NCBI RefSeq assembly: GCF_050003625.1 | Contig: NC_134399.1 | Span: 106,990,615-107,054,614, forward strand | DNA length: 64,000 nucleotides | Direction: 5' to 3' | DNA from: Haematobia irritans | Taxonomy: Eukaryota; Arthropoda; Insecta; Diptera; Muscidae | Shown here: in pieces, positions 49,701 to 53,144 of the stretch | How the letters are laid out: every line of letters begins with the position of its first letter | Position numbering within the stretch: position 1 is the stretch's first letter | The notes under the pieces: generated by a model | Told to the model about the DNA's origin: nothing | Database searches by the model: none | What the model saw: only the letters and a program-made list of their open reading frames with translations | Made by a program: the position numbers and the translations under genes

Positions 49701-50651
49701 TGTCGAACGTGTTAAGTTATTTGTTTGAATTGAATTAGATTTTTTTTTGTTGAACATTTAAGTAATTTGTATGATGTTTATCCATTTTTTTTATTATTAC
49801 TTATATAATTTCAAGCATTTCAAGTAGTATTGCCATGGTATTATATGTTTAACTGTTTTATGGTCGTATCGATATGTACAAATAAAAAATGTAATTTCCT
49901 ATTTGTGACAATTATCCATTTTCTTAATTATTCTAGAGATGATCCCGACAATAATCGGCGAATTGGAGAAAGCACAAATGGTCCAGCCGCAACCTTGTTC
50001 ATTTATAATCCATACAAACGTTACGAATCATGGCGTTTCGTTACTTACATGTTTGTTCATGTCGGTCTTATGCATCTTTTTATGAATCTAATTATCCAGA
50101 TCTTTTTGGGAGTAGCCTTGGAATTAGTTCATCATTGGTGGCGAGTTGCTTTAGTTTATTTAGCCGGTGTTGTGGCAGGTTCCATGGGCACATCTCTGAC
50201 AAGTCCCCGTATATTTTTGGCTGGTGCATCAGGTGGTGTTTATGCTCTTATAACAGCACACATTGCAACTATAATTATGGTAAGATAAACTCTACGTTAA
50301 TATTATAAATCATAAATAATCTTACAATCATCTTTTTCACAGAACTGGAAAGAAATGGAATATGCTATTGTTCAACTCTTTGTTTTTCTTATCTTCTGTT
50401 TTACGGATTTGGGTACATCCATTTATCGTCATCTAACCGATCAACATGACCAAATTGGTTATATGGCCCATTTGTCTGGAGCTGTAGCTGGTCTATTAGT
50501 CGGTATAGGAGTTCTTCGTAATTTAGAAGTACGTCGCTGGGAACGTATTCTCTGGTGGATTGCAGTTATATTCTTTTTTGCCTTAATGATGACTGGAATT
50601 CTCATACATTTCTTTTTACCTGATTATTTTCCACGACAAGAATACCATTAA
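22573..50651 (+). CDS. rho-4: Rhomboid-4-like intramembrane serine protease with EF-hands (four coding exons)
   Basis: Coding exons are 22,573-22,758, 34,741-35,102, 49,937-50,279 and 50,343-50,651. They join in phase to 399 codons. Rhomboids cut substrates within the membrane; this subtype adds calcium-binding EF-hands facing the cytosol. EF loop 1 (DADGDGQINIHE, residues 64-75) and loop 2 (DNDNNGNLDFEE, 101-112) are canonical. A first membrane segment spans about 161-181. The rhomboid core has H224, H229 and N233 (HVGLMHLFMN), catalytic S281 in GASGG and catalytic H340 in GYMAHLSGAVAG. All active-site residues are present and splice sites are GT/AG, so the gene is probably functional. Introns of 11,982 and 14,834 bp are stuffed with transposons; the third is 63 bp. 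The symbol follows the Drosophila gene of the same architecture. Confidence 0.92.
22759..23166 (+). other. Start of rho-4 intron 1, nothing else recognised
   Basis: Intron 1 runs 22,759-34,740. This first part has TATA/CATA-rich microsatellite-like sequence near 22,990 and no coding frame of note. Confidence 0.5.
23167..23784. mobile_element. 618-bp fold-back element in intron 1
   Basis: Bounded by TA on both sides, with ends GATAGGGTCA and TGACCCTATC. The right half is a long inverted copy of the left: GTTGATGCAGTCACC..., ATATGCGTTTCTTTTCGATC, TGACGTCGGAGTCAAAAATG and TATAATGGTTATCAGAAATG all recur in reverse. The left arm carries about 80 extra bases (near 23,238-23,318) absent from the right, so one arm has an insertion or the other a deletion. 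The centre is about 75 bp near 23,485-23,555. No protein is encoded; the TA target suggests mobilisation by a Tc1/mariner-like transposase. Confidence 0.8.
23785..24169. other. Intron 1 sequence, nothing recognised
   Basis: No repeat unit or coding frame that I can support. Confidence 0.4.
24170..24355. repeat. AT-rich minisatellite, about 28-bp unit (family M)
   Basis: Degenerate tandem units of the type ATTTTATTTCTATAGAAA then TTTTGTCAAA. The same unit forms arrays at 51,950-52,270, 57,700-58,175 and 59,366-59,740. Confidence 0.65.
24356..24725. repeat. MITE family A, degenerate copy
   Basis: Blocks of AATTAATTTT, GATACTATCA and TTTCAATTAATTG in inverted arrangement, as in the copy at 1918. 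The ends are not clear. Confidence 0.45.
24726..26404. other. Intron 1 sequence, no gene seen
   Basis: Several 60-100-codon frames occur on both strands (25,246, 25,913, 26,070), all of low-complexity or inconsistent composition and without motifs. None is called. Confidence 0.45.
26405..26533. repeat. MITE family A fragment
   Basis: AATTAAAAGGTTAATTGAAG followed by ATTATTAATCGATTAAGTTAA; it ends where a MITE B copy begins. At 49 kb, too, a MITE B sits in family A sequence. Confidence 0.4.
26534..26756 (+). repeat. MITE family B, full-length copy
   Basis: Starts TAACGGCCATTTTCATGTAGC and ends GAGCTTTATGAAAATGGGGGTAA, inverted relative to each other. Both sides continue with GAC/GTC, so the inverted repeat may include those bases. 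The arrangement is the mirror of the copy at 49,025. Confidence 0.7.
26757..27224. other. Intron 1 sequence, no gene seen
   Basis: AT-rich, no open frame supported. Confidence 0.4.
27225..27412. repeat. MITE family A, right half
   Basis: Contains ATGTCCAATTAAAACTGTGA, ATTGAAGACATTTCAATTAA and the family end GATTGAATCAGAAGTGTTTTG then GTGTG. Confidence 0.55.
27413..28369. other. Intron 1 sequence, no gene seen
   Basis: No repeat or frame that I can support. CTATGTC..GACATAG strings near 27,775-27,825 form a weak inverted repeat. Confidence 0.4.
28370..29504 (-). mobile_element. mariner (DD34D) transposon, copy 1
   Basis: Terminal inverted repeats of about 30 bp (ACAGGTTGGCTGATAAGTCC and onward; left end has one mismatch) with TA on both sides. 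The same family occurs at 60,392. Compared with that copy, this one lacks about 135 bp of leader next to the transposase start. Confidence 0.9.
28438..29468 (-). pseudogene. mariner transposase, frameshifted, start codon lost
   Basis: The - strand reads the N-terminal helix-turn-helix region (EFRVSIKYCFLKGKNTVGA, STIIDWYAKLKRGEMSTEDG) in one frame to about 29,211. Then come frameshifts, the first catalytic Asp in TMDETWLHHYTP near 29,000, and an open 171-codon catalytic frame from about 28,953 to the stop at 28,438. That frame has FFQDNAPCHKS and YSPDLAPSDFFLF; 34 residues separate the second and third Asp, the mariner signature. Length matches a normal transposase of about 345 residues, but the methionine start falls in a deletion and the frame is broken. 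It is not functional. Confidence 0.88.
29505..29904. other. Intron 1 sequence between transposons, no gene seen
   Basis: Near 29,770-29,830 AAAATCGAAAAGTCAATTGA and ATTGAAAATCGACCAATCGA are locally repetitive. Nothing else is recognised. Confidence 0.4.
29905..29975 (+). mobile_element. SINE family A, 3' fragment
   Basis: GTGCTATCACAATGGACTGA, TAGTCTAAGTGAGCC, then ATCGGGCTGCCA and TAACCTAAC match the ends of the SINEs at 51,233 and 55,885. The tRNA head is absent and no target duplication is visible. Confidence 0.75.
30006..31240. repeat. Tandem array, period about 154 bp, roughly seven units
   Basis: The phrase CGGTCCATGTTTTGATATAG recurs near 30,023, 30,185, 30,332, 30,487, 30,640, 30,794 and 30,945, then at shorter steps. 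Each unit also holds ATAGACCGATCTCCCGATTT and TTGGAAATCTAGAGGTATTC. Units are 80-95 % alike by eye and the last ones are shortened. It resembles repeat D in period and in GATATAGC.CCCATATA. Confidence 0.85.
31241..32139. other. Tail of the 154-bp repeat element, then no gene
   Basis: 31,241-31,725 continues the element, with more diverged text and a terminal-looking TTCGGCCCGGCCGAACTCA and CTGTATATACTTGTTTT. Beyond that is AT-rich intron. Confidence 0.45.
32140..34085 (+). pseudogene. Decayed non-LTR retrotransposon (Jockey superfamily)
   Basis: Pieces of one ORF2 lie in order but in different frames. The endonuclease end shows SSSPDLYRRL near 32,230 and GSDHLP near 32,310; a linker frame at 32,473-33,012 has ISKIVDEHKRNTWLEQL. 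Reverse transcriptase blocks are VWKMGRVIPLLKPGKDSSKG and SYRPISLLSPVAKTLE at 33,065-33,175, then QHGFRKVHSTTTALHA. The catalytic YADD region is missing: at about 33,300 the text jumps, with a short duplication, to LNVRVDGETIPTT and ILGVTF. A C-terminal frame at 33,543-33,860 has NYAAPVWTPQTSDTQWNNIQ and LRTATGC. A cysteine/histidine tail CPICNQGPHDTRHLF follows near 34,025. Frameshifts and the lost active site make it dead. It is GC-richer than the intron around it, as is common for this LINE type. Confidence 0.82.
34051..34128. repeat. Two adjacent perfect hairpins at the LINE end
   Basis: Hairpin 1: 34,051-34,066 pairs with 34,071-34,086 around the loop TTGG (16 bp). Hairpin 2: 34,086-34,106 pairs with 34,108-34,128 around a single T (21 bp), built on GTTGTTGTTGT. 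The two share their boundary base. Confidence 0.92.
34129..34740 (+). other. End of rho-4 intron 1
   Basis: No element recognised. The acceptor tract is CTTCTCTCTAACAG ending at 34,740. Confidence 0.6.
34741..35102 (+). CDS. rho-4: rho-4 coding exon 2 (residues 63-183): EF-hands and first membrane segment
   Basis: Begins directly with the loop of EF-hand 1, followed by EF-hand 2 and a proline-rich linker (RMIVPPPKPLEGDQLDG). Its last part, LTMVIFSVVEIIMFLIDVIHF, is the first transmembrane helix. The donor is TTCCA|GTAAGT, leaving phase 2, which the single A at the start of exon 3 completes to glutamine. Confidence 0.92.
35103..35456 (+). other. Start of rho-4 intron 2, nothing recognised
   Basis: Contains a direct duplication, CATGAAAGGATATTAT twice at 35,265-35,296, and no other feature. 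Confidence 0.5.
35457..35675. repeat. MITE family A copy
   Basis: Starts ACACAAAAAAAAATATTTTT and has CAATCACGAAATTAATTGAT and AAATGTCTTCAATCACAGGA as in the copy at 1918. The right end is unclear. Confidence 0.55.
35767..35852 (+). mobile_element. SINE family A, 5'-truncated, with 12-bp target duplication
   Basis: TACGTTCTTTTA stands at 35,755-35,766 and again at 35,853-35,864. Between are only the last 86 bp of the SINE, ending (CCTAA)n. It is a clean case of incomplete reverse transcription during insertion. Confidence 0.9.
35896..37189 (+). mobile_element. DD37E Tc1-type transposon, copy 1
   Basis: Termini AAGGGTGATACGGTC and its inverse, each beside a TA. 1294 bp. The subterminal ends differ between sides (TTGGTCAATATAAACTTG and TTGGTCAAGGGAAAACGC), as in copy 2. 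It lies in the same intron as copy 2, in opposite orientation. Confidence 0.92.
36046..37062 (+). pseudogene. DD37E transposase copy 1, frameshifted
   Basis: The gene starts at ATG 36,046 (MPFKQEEQRIKILL). A 1-base loss near 36,149 shifts the frame at the first helix-turn-helix, and a further small deletion near 36,293 shifts it again. Catalytic residues are still readable: VMDDETYV (36,476), FWPDLASCHYG (36,760) and NTPELRPIEKYW (36,856); 37 residues separate the second Asp and the Glu. The stretch after QAICTW (36,626-36,660) is altered by a local duplication of ATTGGCAAGCCATCT. Dead copy; the methionine start, lost in copy 2, is intact here. Confidence 0.88.
37209..37643 (+). CDS. Unidentified open frame between the two transposons
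   Basis: About 144 codons are open from just after a stop near 37,208 to the stop TAA at 37,641. The codon usage is protein-like and there is a Cys pair early (MWCGNEECERL). Other recognisable stretches: PDLVSITVERAKNLFNWDDK, LRLMCRVKDPQINDVTGYI and NWNGLFWFHALMVRS. I do not recognise the family. It could be an exon of a displaced host gene, a gag-like retroelement piece or an endogenous viral protein fragment. A possible donor (ATG|GTAAGG) sits seven codons-or-less before the stop. The minisatellite that follows may belong to the same unit. Confidence 0.4.
37644..37873. repeat. Minisatellite, period about 60 bp
   Basis: Units with TTCC.AGGTTGAGCG.CTCTGTG and ATTGAGCGATGGTTT; the last phrase is at 37,780 and 37,841, 61 bp apart. 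Four degenerate units in all. Confidence 0.6.
37876..39165 (-). mobile_element. DD37E Tc1-type transposon, copy 2
   Basis: Same termini as copy 1, TA at 37,874-37,875 and 39,166-39,167. 1290 bp, in reverse orientation, 686 bp from copy 1. Confidence 0.95.
38003..39022 (-). CDS. DD37E transposase copy 2: uninterrupted frame, start codon mutated
   Basis: An open frame of about 339 codons covers the whole transposase: two helix-turn-helix regions (QRIKILLAHRENPSYSHAKL, then SLRDAANKLGVSSTTVHRAK), a basic hinge, then the catalytic core. Catalytic residues lie in VMDDETYVKADY, FWPDLASCHYGKKAMEW and PNTPELRPIEKYW; 37 residues separate the last two, as in the mosquito-type DD37E group. Length is normal for Tc1 enzymes. 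However, the initiator ATG of copy 1 is ATT here (39,020-39,022), and no in-frame ATG lies upstream before a stop. Protein would have to start at a near-cognate codon or an internal methionine. The C-terminus KREARQFGFGKAKA is basic. Confidence 0.88.
   Translation of the reverse strand: MPSKQEEQRIKILLAHRENPSYSHAKLAKSLKVAKSTVTNVIKVFGERLSTARKSGSGGNRKPEAAETTKRVAGSFKRNPNLSLRDAANKLGVSSTTVHRAKKRAGLSTYKKVVTPNRDDKQNTTAKARSRRLYTTMLTKFDCVVMDDETYVKADYKQLPGQEFYTAKGRGKVADIFKHIKLSKFAKKYLVWQAICTCGLKSSIFIASGNVNQEIYMKECLNKRLLSFLKKHGCSVLFWPDLASCHYGKKAMEWYAANNVQVVPKDKNPPNTPELRPIEKYWAFVKRNLKKTKKTSKDEQQFKANWLSAAKKVDKVAVQNLMAGVKREARQFGFGKAKA
39190..39372. repeat. MITE family A copy
   Basis: Starts TCACAAAAAAAATGTTCTGA and has CAATCACGAAATTAATTGAT and AATGATAGTATCAATCACAG. 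The right part is degenerate. Confidence 0.55.
39390..39529. repeat. Repeat D, left part, split by the gypsy element
   Basis: Contains GGGTATTATAAGTTAGTGCA, CACCCAGAGGGAAACGAGAT and GATCAAAGTCTACGTTGCAG. The same unit continues as CCAATCGACTTCATATTTAG just beyond the retrotransposon at 48,140. TATT at its end is the left target-site duplication. Confidence 0.7.
39530..41099 (-). repeat. 3' LTR
   Basis: Runs TGTTATGGCCC to CATACCACTACA on the + strand. It is identical to 46,565-48,135 apart from about six substitutions and one T in a T-run. No clear polypurine tract precedes it; the adjacent - strand text is GGAAAGTTTTGATGG. Confidence 0.95.
41174..44038 (-). CDS. pol: Pol: reverse transcriptase, RNase H and integrase
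   Basis: Open from just after an in-frame TAA (44,039-44,041) to the stop at 41,174, about 954 codons; not an independent gene, it should be joined to protease upstream. Domains in order: end of the protease fold (LYIAPDLKQSLYLGFDFW); reverse transcriptase with KTRICLDSRDLNKVT, DLKDAFWQIPL, QFTVMPFGLCNSPQTM and catalytic FVYLDDLLVFS; RNase H with FIIQCDASCSGIGAVL, YSVTELECLA and IITDHASLQWL; integrase with an HHCC zinc finger (ending QCDTCKMSK) and DDE residues in YVDLLGPYPRS, CIHTDNGRQF and ASERVNRSILAAI. All catalytic residues seen are intact. The stop upstream should block expression unless read through. Confidence 0.93.
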   Translation of the reverse strand, partial: FRPFKSSLEVADGASSTVVGKIHTEISYKGQTKTITLYIAPDLKQSLYLGFDFWILFGLDKFVVSEILAPSCSVDTNAHILNPNQGILVEKVKSMFPSFSKLGLGKTHLIEHHIDTGNATPIKKRHYPISPAKEALLYEELDRMLALGVIEESKSPWSSPVATVVKPGKTRICLDSRDLNKVTVKDAYPIPHIEGLLMRLSDTFYISALDLKDAFWQIPLAKDCREKTAFTVAGRPLYQFTVMPFGLCNSPQTMMRLMDLVIPAELKVRVFVYLDDLLVFSRTFEEHIALLEKVARCIQLSGLTINLEKSRFCMKEVNYLGFLIGNGVIRTSDEKISAIRDFKIPKTPKEVRRFLGMANYYRKFVRDFSTLSAPLSDLLRKNSKFTMTEDALKSLERIKDALCTAPVLVHPNYSKPFIIQCDASCSGIGAVLCQLDDEGFERPIYYYSKKLNKAQQNYSVTELECLAAVCAVQKFRPYIEMLPFKIITDHASLQWLMRQRDLSGRLARWSLSLAAYDFEIEHRKGSEHIVPDTLSRAFSNELASFHPCIVEVDLNSPEFEDDDYKDLRHSIRENRESLPDLRVEDKFVYKKTEFSTGDHISDTLSWKLWVPAGLTESMIRSAHNPPQAAHGGIGKTLERLRRNYYWPHMASQVRSYVSQCDTCKMSKAPNYITRPPMGAQSDIEKPFQKLYVDLLGPYPRSKQGHTHILVCLDHFSKFVFVEPIRRACSTSIIHYLEKYIFSIFGVPECIHTDNGRQFIGKEFKEFCERYSVKQIFTGVHAPQSNASERVNRSILAAIRSYIGKNHSDWDEHLHSIALSLRSSLHSSIGSSPYYALFGRQMIVHGSSYPILRKLQLVNDSEITVISKPDTMKLIDESIRNNLEKAYEKSARSYNMRTRKANYILGQEVFRRNFQLSDFSKAFNAKLAPKYLKARIHSKIGNNLYKLEDLRGRIV
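44039..44515 (-). CDS. pro: Aspartic protease domain, in -1 frame to gag
   Basis: Reads from the frameshift site to a TAA at 44,039-44,041. It carries the aspartic protease active site LLDSGASVSVLGGG near its end (about 44,085-44,120), preceded by a basic linker (RILRTRQRHKELRSEHRR). The frame has no natural start and overlaps the last bases of gag, so it is made by -1 frameshifting. It is in the same frame as pol; a single TAA separates them, in the middle of the protease fold. That stop is probably a recent point mutation. Confidence 0.88.
   Translation of the reverse strand, partial: LSAELGNRGPELIDNIPGFDFKDDTRTFQQNLLGHDTIINPDLQLETENDLSDIPHEFRDSFMKRWRHYKQIRDDIFSESGVGYMPSARILRTRQRHKELRSEHRRVISTVIHDEGTDIRPYAEVVLWGNSISGLLDSGASVSVLGGGSLQFLRDNGI
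44476..45849 (-). CDS. gag: Gag polyprotein
   Basis: 457 codons from ATG at 45,849 (MRPNTRFWARQ) to 44,476. The N-terminal part is acidic and Ser/Gln-rich, with a basic Arg/Asn tract (RRSRGGRGRNRNRFSGNHN). A capsid-like region follows: LHR-type MHRWNISFSGDGTGLRVDEF, YILLNGLAASWYFSWLTRNQ, FKNQLRDHFRTADTD. The nucleocapsid has two zinc knuckles: CFDCKKIGHIAINC is canonical CCHC, while CYRCGRDNYVVSNC has Tyr in place of the His. The C-terminus overlaps the protease frame by 28 bases. It binds and packages the element's RNA into virus-like particles in the cytoplasm. Confidence 0.93.
   Translation of the reverse strand: MRPNTRFWARQEEESRSSTPIPSGDSLLDTTILEGFGERDSTIVEVNRDSGEMAESGEGQQGAEALPQLISQQIQSEVSSMEERLLSRISTMLESQRQVTPEFPREMPPNARRSRGGRGRNRNRFSGNHNFTNHQSNDHMNRNSVQGTEQNLENEGRESQIRTSTEIDELLRRVQSLNINRNDGRRLEMHRWNISFSGDGTGLRVDEFLIRVQHIANTQGYSLEEVTRNIYILLNGLAASWYFSWLTRNQNPTWIEFKNQLRDHFRTADTDCDIEHTMMNRVQRPTESFDQFYHVITELNSRMENQRSDADLIEILKRNVNPKMTVFIHNSKSRILSEFLKECRRAERDIAKVESNMNRNRSRVNEINLVEELLPIGHEETPQVDAVYMNTKRDTSDHSKLTCFDCKKIGHIAINCQEKSNRIFCYRCGRDNYVVSNCPDCKGKNFRQSWVTGVPNS
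44480..44521 (-). promoter_or_regulatory. Programmed -1 ribosomal frameshift signal between gag and pro
   Basis: The heptamer A AAA AAC (44,521-44,515) is correctly phased with the gag codons GGA AAA AAC, and slipping one base back enters the protease frame. After an 8-base spacer (TTTCGGCA), GAGTTGGG pairs with CCCGAACTC around a 10-base loop: 8 bp with one bulged G. This is the standard slippery site plus stem-loop layout. Confidence 0.88.
46550..46563 (-). other. Primer-binding site (tRNA-Lys type)
   Basis: On the - strand TGGCGCCCAACGGG begins one base after the 5' LTR. TGGCGCCCAAC is the standard complement to a tRNA-Lys 3' end used by several retroelements. About 11-14 bases match. Confidence 0.8.
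46565..48135 (-). repeat. 5' LTR
   Basis: 1571 bp, TGTTATGG... to ...CACTACA on the + strand. It is one T longer than the other LTR in the run before CCCTATATCGC. It would carry the element's promoter for - strand transcription, antisense to rho-4. Confidence 0.95.
48136..48800. repeat. Repeat D, right part
   Basis: Resumes at TATTCCAATCGACTTC. Tandem units with GATTTAGATATAG.TCCCATAT recur at 48,222 and 48,363, about 141-147 bp apart, and degenerate after 48,540. Confidence 0.7.
48826..49024. repeat. MITE family A, left half, interrupted by MITE B
   Basis: TTAATTGATTTAATTAAAC and TTGATTAAAAAATTAATTG blocks, then a MITE B inserts at 49,025. Similar text resumes at 49,252. Confidence 0.5.
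49025..49247 (-). repeat. MITE family B, full-length copy, inverted
   Basis: Starts TACCCCCATTTTCATGAAGC and ends CGAGCTATATGAAAATGGCCG then TTA. It is the reverse orientation of the copy at 26,534, flanked by GACT/AGTC. Internal TTAGCTAACG and GTTAACTGCCAGTTAAAG are partial palindromes. Confidence 0.72.
49248..49705. repeat. MITE family A copies, two in tandem
   Basis: 49,248-49,455 continues the interrupted copy. 49,480-49,705 is another, with CCAATTAAAACTGTGATTGA, GTGATTGAAGACATTTCAAT and the end GATTGAATTAGATTTTGTTTTG. Confidence 0.55.
49937..50279 (+). CDS. rho-4: rho-4 coding exon 3 (residues 183-297): catalytic core with the active serine
   Basis: Acceptor TTATTCTAG|A. It encodes the loop after the first helix (ESTNGPAATLFIYNPYKRYE), then WRFVTYMFVHVGLMHLFMNL with the His and Asn of the oxyanion hole. 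WWRVALVYLAGVVAGSMGT and the nucleophile in LAGASGGVYALI follow. Ends in phase 0 at ATAATTATG|GTAAGA. It could splice directly to exon 2; no intermediate exon is seen in 14.8 kb of intron. Confidence 0.93.
50280..50342 (+). other. rho-4 intron 3, 63 bp
   Basis: GTAAGA...TTTTTCACAG, a typical short fly intron in contrast to the two very large ones. Confidence 0.9.
50343..50651 (+). CDS. rho-4: rho-4 coding exon 4 (residues 298-399): catalytic histidine and C-terminus
   Basis: Three further membrane stretches: YAIVQLFVFLIFCFTDLG, GYMAHLSGAVAGLLVGIGVL with the catalytic His, and WWIAVIFFFALMMTGILIHF. The short C-terminus PDYFPRQEYH ends at TAA 50,649-50,651. With no long tail, the last helix lies close to the C-terminus. 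Confidence 0.93.
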   Translation, partial: NWKEMEYAIVQLFVFLIFCFTDLGTSIYRHLTDQHDQIGYMAHLSGAVAGLLVGIGVLRNLEVRRWERILWWIAVIFFFALMMTGILIHFFLPDYFPRQEYH

Positions 50652-51232
50652 GTCAAAAACAAATTTAAAAAAACGCACAAATTATATACTTAAATATAAA
50701 GAAAAAAATACATAATATAATTATAGCCGCTTATACATTCATCATAAGATCAAAGTTTTATATATAAGTATATATACACACATATTAGAATATAGCTTAT
50801 TTATAACATTTATTTTGATATTCATATTTATATTAGCTAAAGTTTTAAGCTAGCGAACGTTTCAAGCCAAAGTGCCTTTGGAGCTAACAACGAAATGACA
50901 ATTTTTCTTTTAGGACTTACCATTAATTCTATATTAGCTAAGTCAAAAATTTAATAATACATTTTCAATGTGCTATGCCGTTTGCATAAAAAAATATGAC
51001 AGTGTTCTACTAATGTTACTGATATTTTTTAAGAAAGTTAAAAAACAAACTAAAAAATGTCTGTGTATTTCAATCAACTGTATTCCTGTATTGTATTAGT
51101 AAAATTGATTTCAGAATTTAATTTTATTTTTGTGAAATTAAAACATGATTAGTCCTTTTGTTTTTTGTAAAAATTATTTTTTTCAAATAAAATATGTCTT
51201 TGTATTTATACAAAAAGCAAGTTAAATATTTT
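50652..51232 (+). other. Likely 3' UTR of rho-4
   Basis: AT-rich. The best polyadenylation signal is AATAAA at 51,186-51,191, about 535 bp after the stop; a SINE begins right after it at 51,233. Confidence 0.5.
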
Positions 51233-51585
51233 TTTGGGAGCCACCGTGGTGCAATGGTTAGCATGCCCGCCTTGCATACACAAGGTCGTGGGTTCGATTC
51301 CTACTACGACCGAACACCAAAAAGTTTTTCAGCGGTGGATTATCCCACCTCAGTAATGCTGGTGACATTTCTGAGGGTTTCAAAGCTTCTCTAAGTGGTT
51401 TCACTAGAATGTGGAACGCCGTTCGGACTCGGCTATAAAAAGGAGGTCCCTTGTCATTGAGCTTAACATGGAATCGGGCAGCACTCAGTGATAAGAGAGA
51501 AGTTCACCACTGTGGTATCACAATGGACTGAATAGTCTAAGTGAGCCTGATATATCGGGCTGCCACATAACCTAACCTAACCTAA
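51233..51585 (+). mobile_element. tRNA-derived SINE (family A), full-length, with 12-bp target duplication
   Basis: GTTAAATATTTT flanks it at 51,221-51,232 and 51,586-51,597. The head has A box TGGTGCAATGGTTAGCATG and B box GGTCGTGGGTTCGATTCC, correctly spaced for pol III. The body shares all blocks with 55,885 and 8131. The tail is ATAACCTAACCTAACCTAA. Exact duplications and good promoters suggest a fairly recent insertion. Confidence 0.93.
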
Positions 51586-51597
51586 GTTAAATATTTT

Positions 51598-51949
51598 CTT
51601 CGATTGATTGCTGAAATTCCATTAAATAGTTAACATAAAAGAAAAATGTTGCTACGTCAGGTTAGTAATGCGCTTTACAGACTATCAGTTAATCCGGACG
51701 ACAGTGCTCGTGTCGAACATATCCCATATATTGTGCACATTATAAGTTAAATCCGAAGGCATAATCGATACTGCTGCATGTTTATGGGATCGATAACACA
51801 TTTACCGATTATTTAGTCATCGCCGACAAGTCGATGTCACGCGATTGCTGAAAATTCGACATTTGACGTCAATGTATTGCCATTAAATCTATATCACATT
51901 TCCCCTTAGATGTGGGTACTATTTTATTTAACCCTGAAATTTCAAATTT
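51598..51949. other. Spacer with repeat E fragment
   Basis: 51,780-51,830 matches 18,500-18,550 (GGGATCGATAACACATTTA, CCGATTATTTAGTCATCG). No gene seen. Confidence 0.45.
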
Positions 51950-52270
51950 TATTTCTATAGAAAATTTTGTCAAAATTTTATTTCTATACAAAATTTTGTC
52001 AACATTTTATTTCTATAGAAAATTTTGTCAAAATTTTATTTCTGTAGAAAATTTTGTCAAAATTGTAATCATATAGACAATTTTACAATATAAAAAATTC
52101 TGTCAAAATTATATTTCTATAGAAAATTTTGTCAACATTTTACGTCTATAGAAAATTTTGTCGAAATTGTATATCTATAGAAAATCTTGCCAAATTTTAT
52201 TCATATAGAAATTTTTGTCAAAATTTTAATTCTATAGAAAATATTTGAAATTTTTTTTATAGAAAATCTG
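51950..52270. repeat. Minisatellite family M, about 11 units
   Basis: Units of about 28 bp with TTTCTATAGAAAATTTTGTC then AAAATTTTA, the clearest array after 57,700. Confidence 0.8.
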
Positions 52271-52664
52271 TGAAACACCTCTTAGTTGGAGAGGAAGATC
52301 TTACAAAATCTACCAGAACATCAGGAATTCTACCAATCTACCAAACAGTAAAAAATCTACCAAATATGTTGGATAACCATAATGCGCATAAGTTGAAGCG
52401 CAACATTGTGTTTCAGAAAAGGCCTGCAATTTTAACTAGTCGGGACACTAAAGGGTTAATTGAACTTTGTCCATTGTACAATACCCCTGCCAACATTATT
52501 TGAATTTGACGGCACTTAGAAACCCCACCTCGTCAAAAAATAGCCGTATACTATATCCAAATCTCATGATTCTCACTGTTGACAATTTGTACCAAACCAA
52601 GTTCCTAAAGTACAGGATATTGTTAGAGTCTATTTTGAAACAATTAAAAGTATCCAATAAGGAC
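52271..52664. other. Spacer with repeat E fragment, no gene seen
   Basis: 52,494-52,560 resembles 18,058-18,125 (ATTTGAATTTGACGGCACTT). The last eight bases ATAAGGAC are the target duplication of the next element. Confidence 0.45.
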
Positions 52665-53123
52665 CAGAGAATGAAGCCGCCGAGTCGCGCCGCCGATTTT
52701 AGCCGTCGCCGACCCGTTTTTAGCAGTCGACTCCGCCGCCGAATATGTCGACTCATCTCGACTCAAATTTAGCCGCCAATTAATCTAAAATATTGATTTA
52801 TATCAGAAAAATTTAATAATATTTGTCATAGTTTTTGCCAAAATTTTGAACTTTCCACTTTTAATCAATTAGTATCAAGTTGCTATAATAGTTTTACAAA
52901 AATTTAGCTCAAAAAATTTGAATGAAATGTAAATTTGATTGTAAGATTGGTTGTACAACTAATCACATTACAATTGGGAAAACTTCAAATTGATTTTATA
53001 ATAGATAATTTTGCGCCGCCGAACAGACAATTTTTTATCGGCTTAGCCGTCAAGCCGCCGCTGCCGGAGGCAAAAATTTAGTGTTAGCCGCCGCCGACAA
53101 AAATGGGTCGGCTTCATTCTCTG
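52665..53123. mobile_element. hAT-type non-autonomous element, 459 bp, GC-rich ends
   Basis: CAGAGAATGAAGCCG and its inverse CGGCTTCATTCTCTG are exact 15-bp terminal repeats, flanked by ATAAGGAC at 52,657-52,664 and 53,124-53,131. Both subterminal regions are rich in GCCGCCGAC-type triplets, unlike the AT-rich middle. No transposase. Confidence 0.9.
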
Positions 53124-53144
53124 ATAAGGACCTTTCATAAAAAA

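Noticed and set aside
51239..51311. Candidate tRNA gene on the + strand
   Set aside because: The head continues into the SINE A body and is flanked by target duplications.
51571..51585. (CCTAA)n looks like the TTAGG insect telomere repeat
   Set aside because: It is the tail of SINE A, present at several copies with target duplications, and flies lack TTAGG telomeres.
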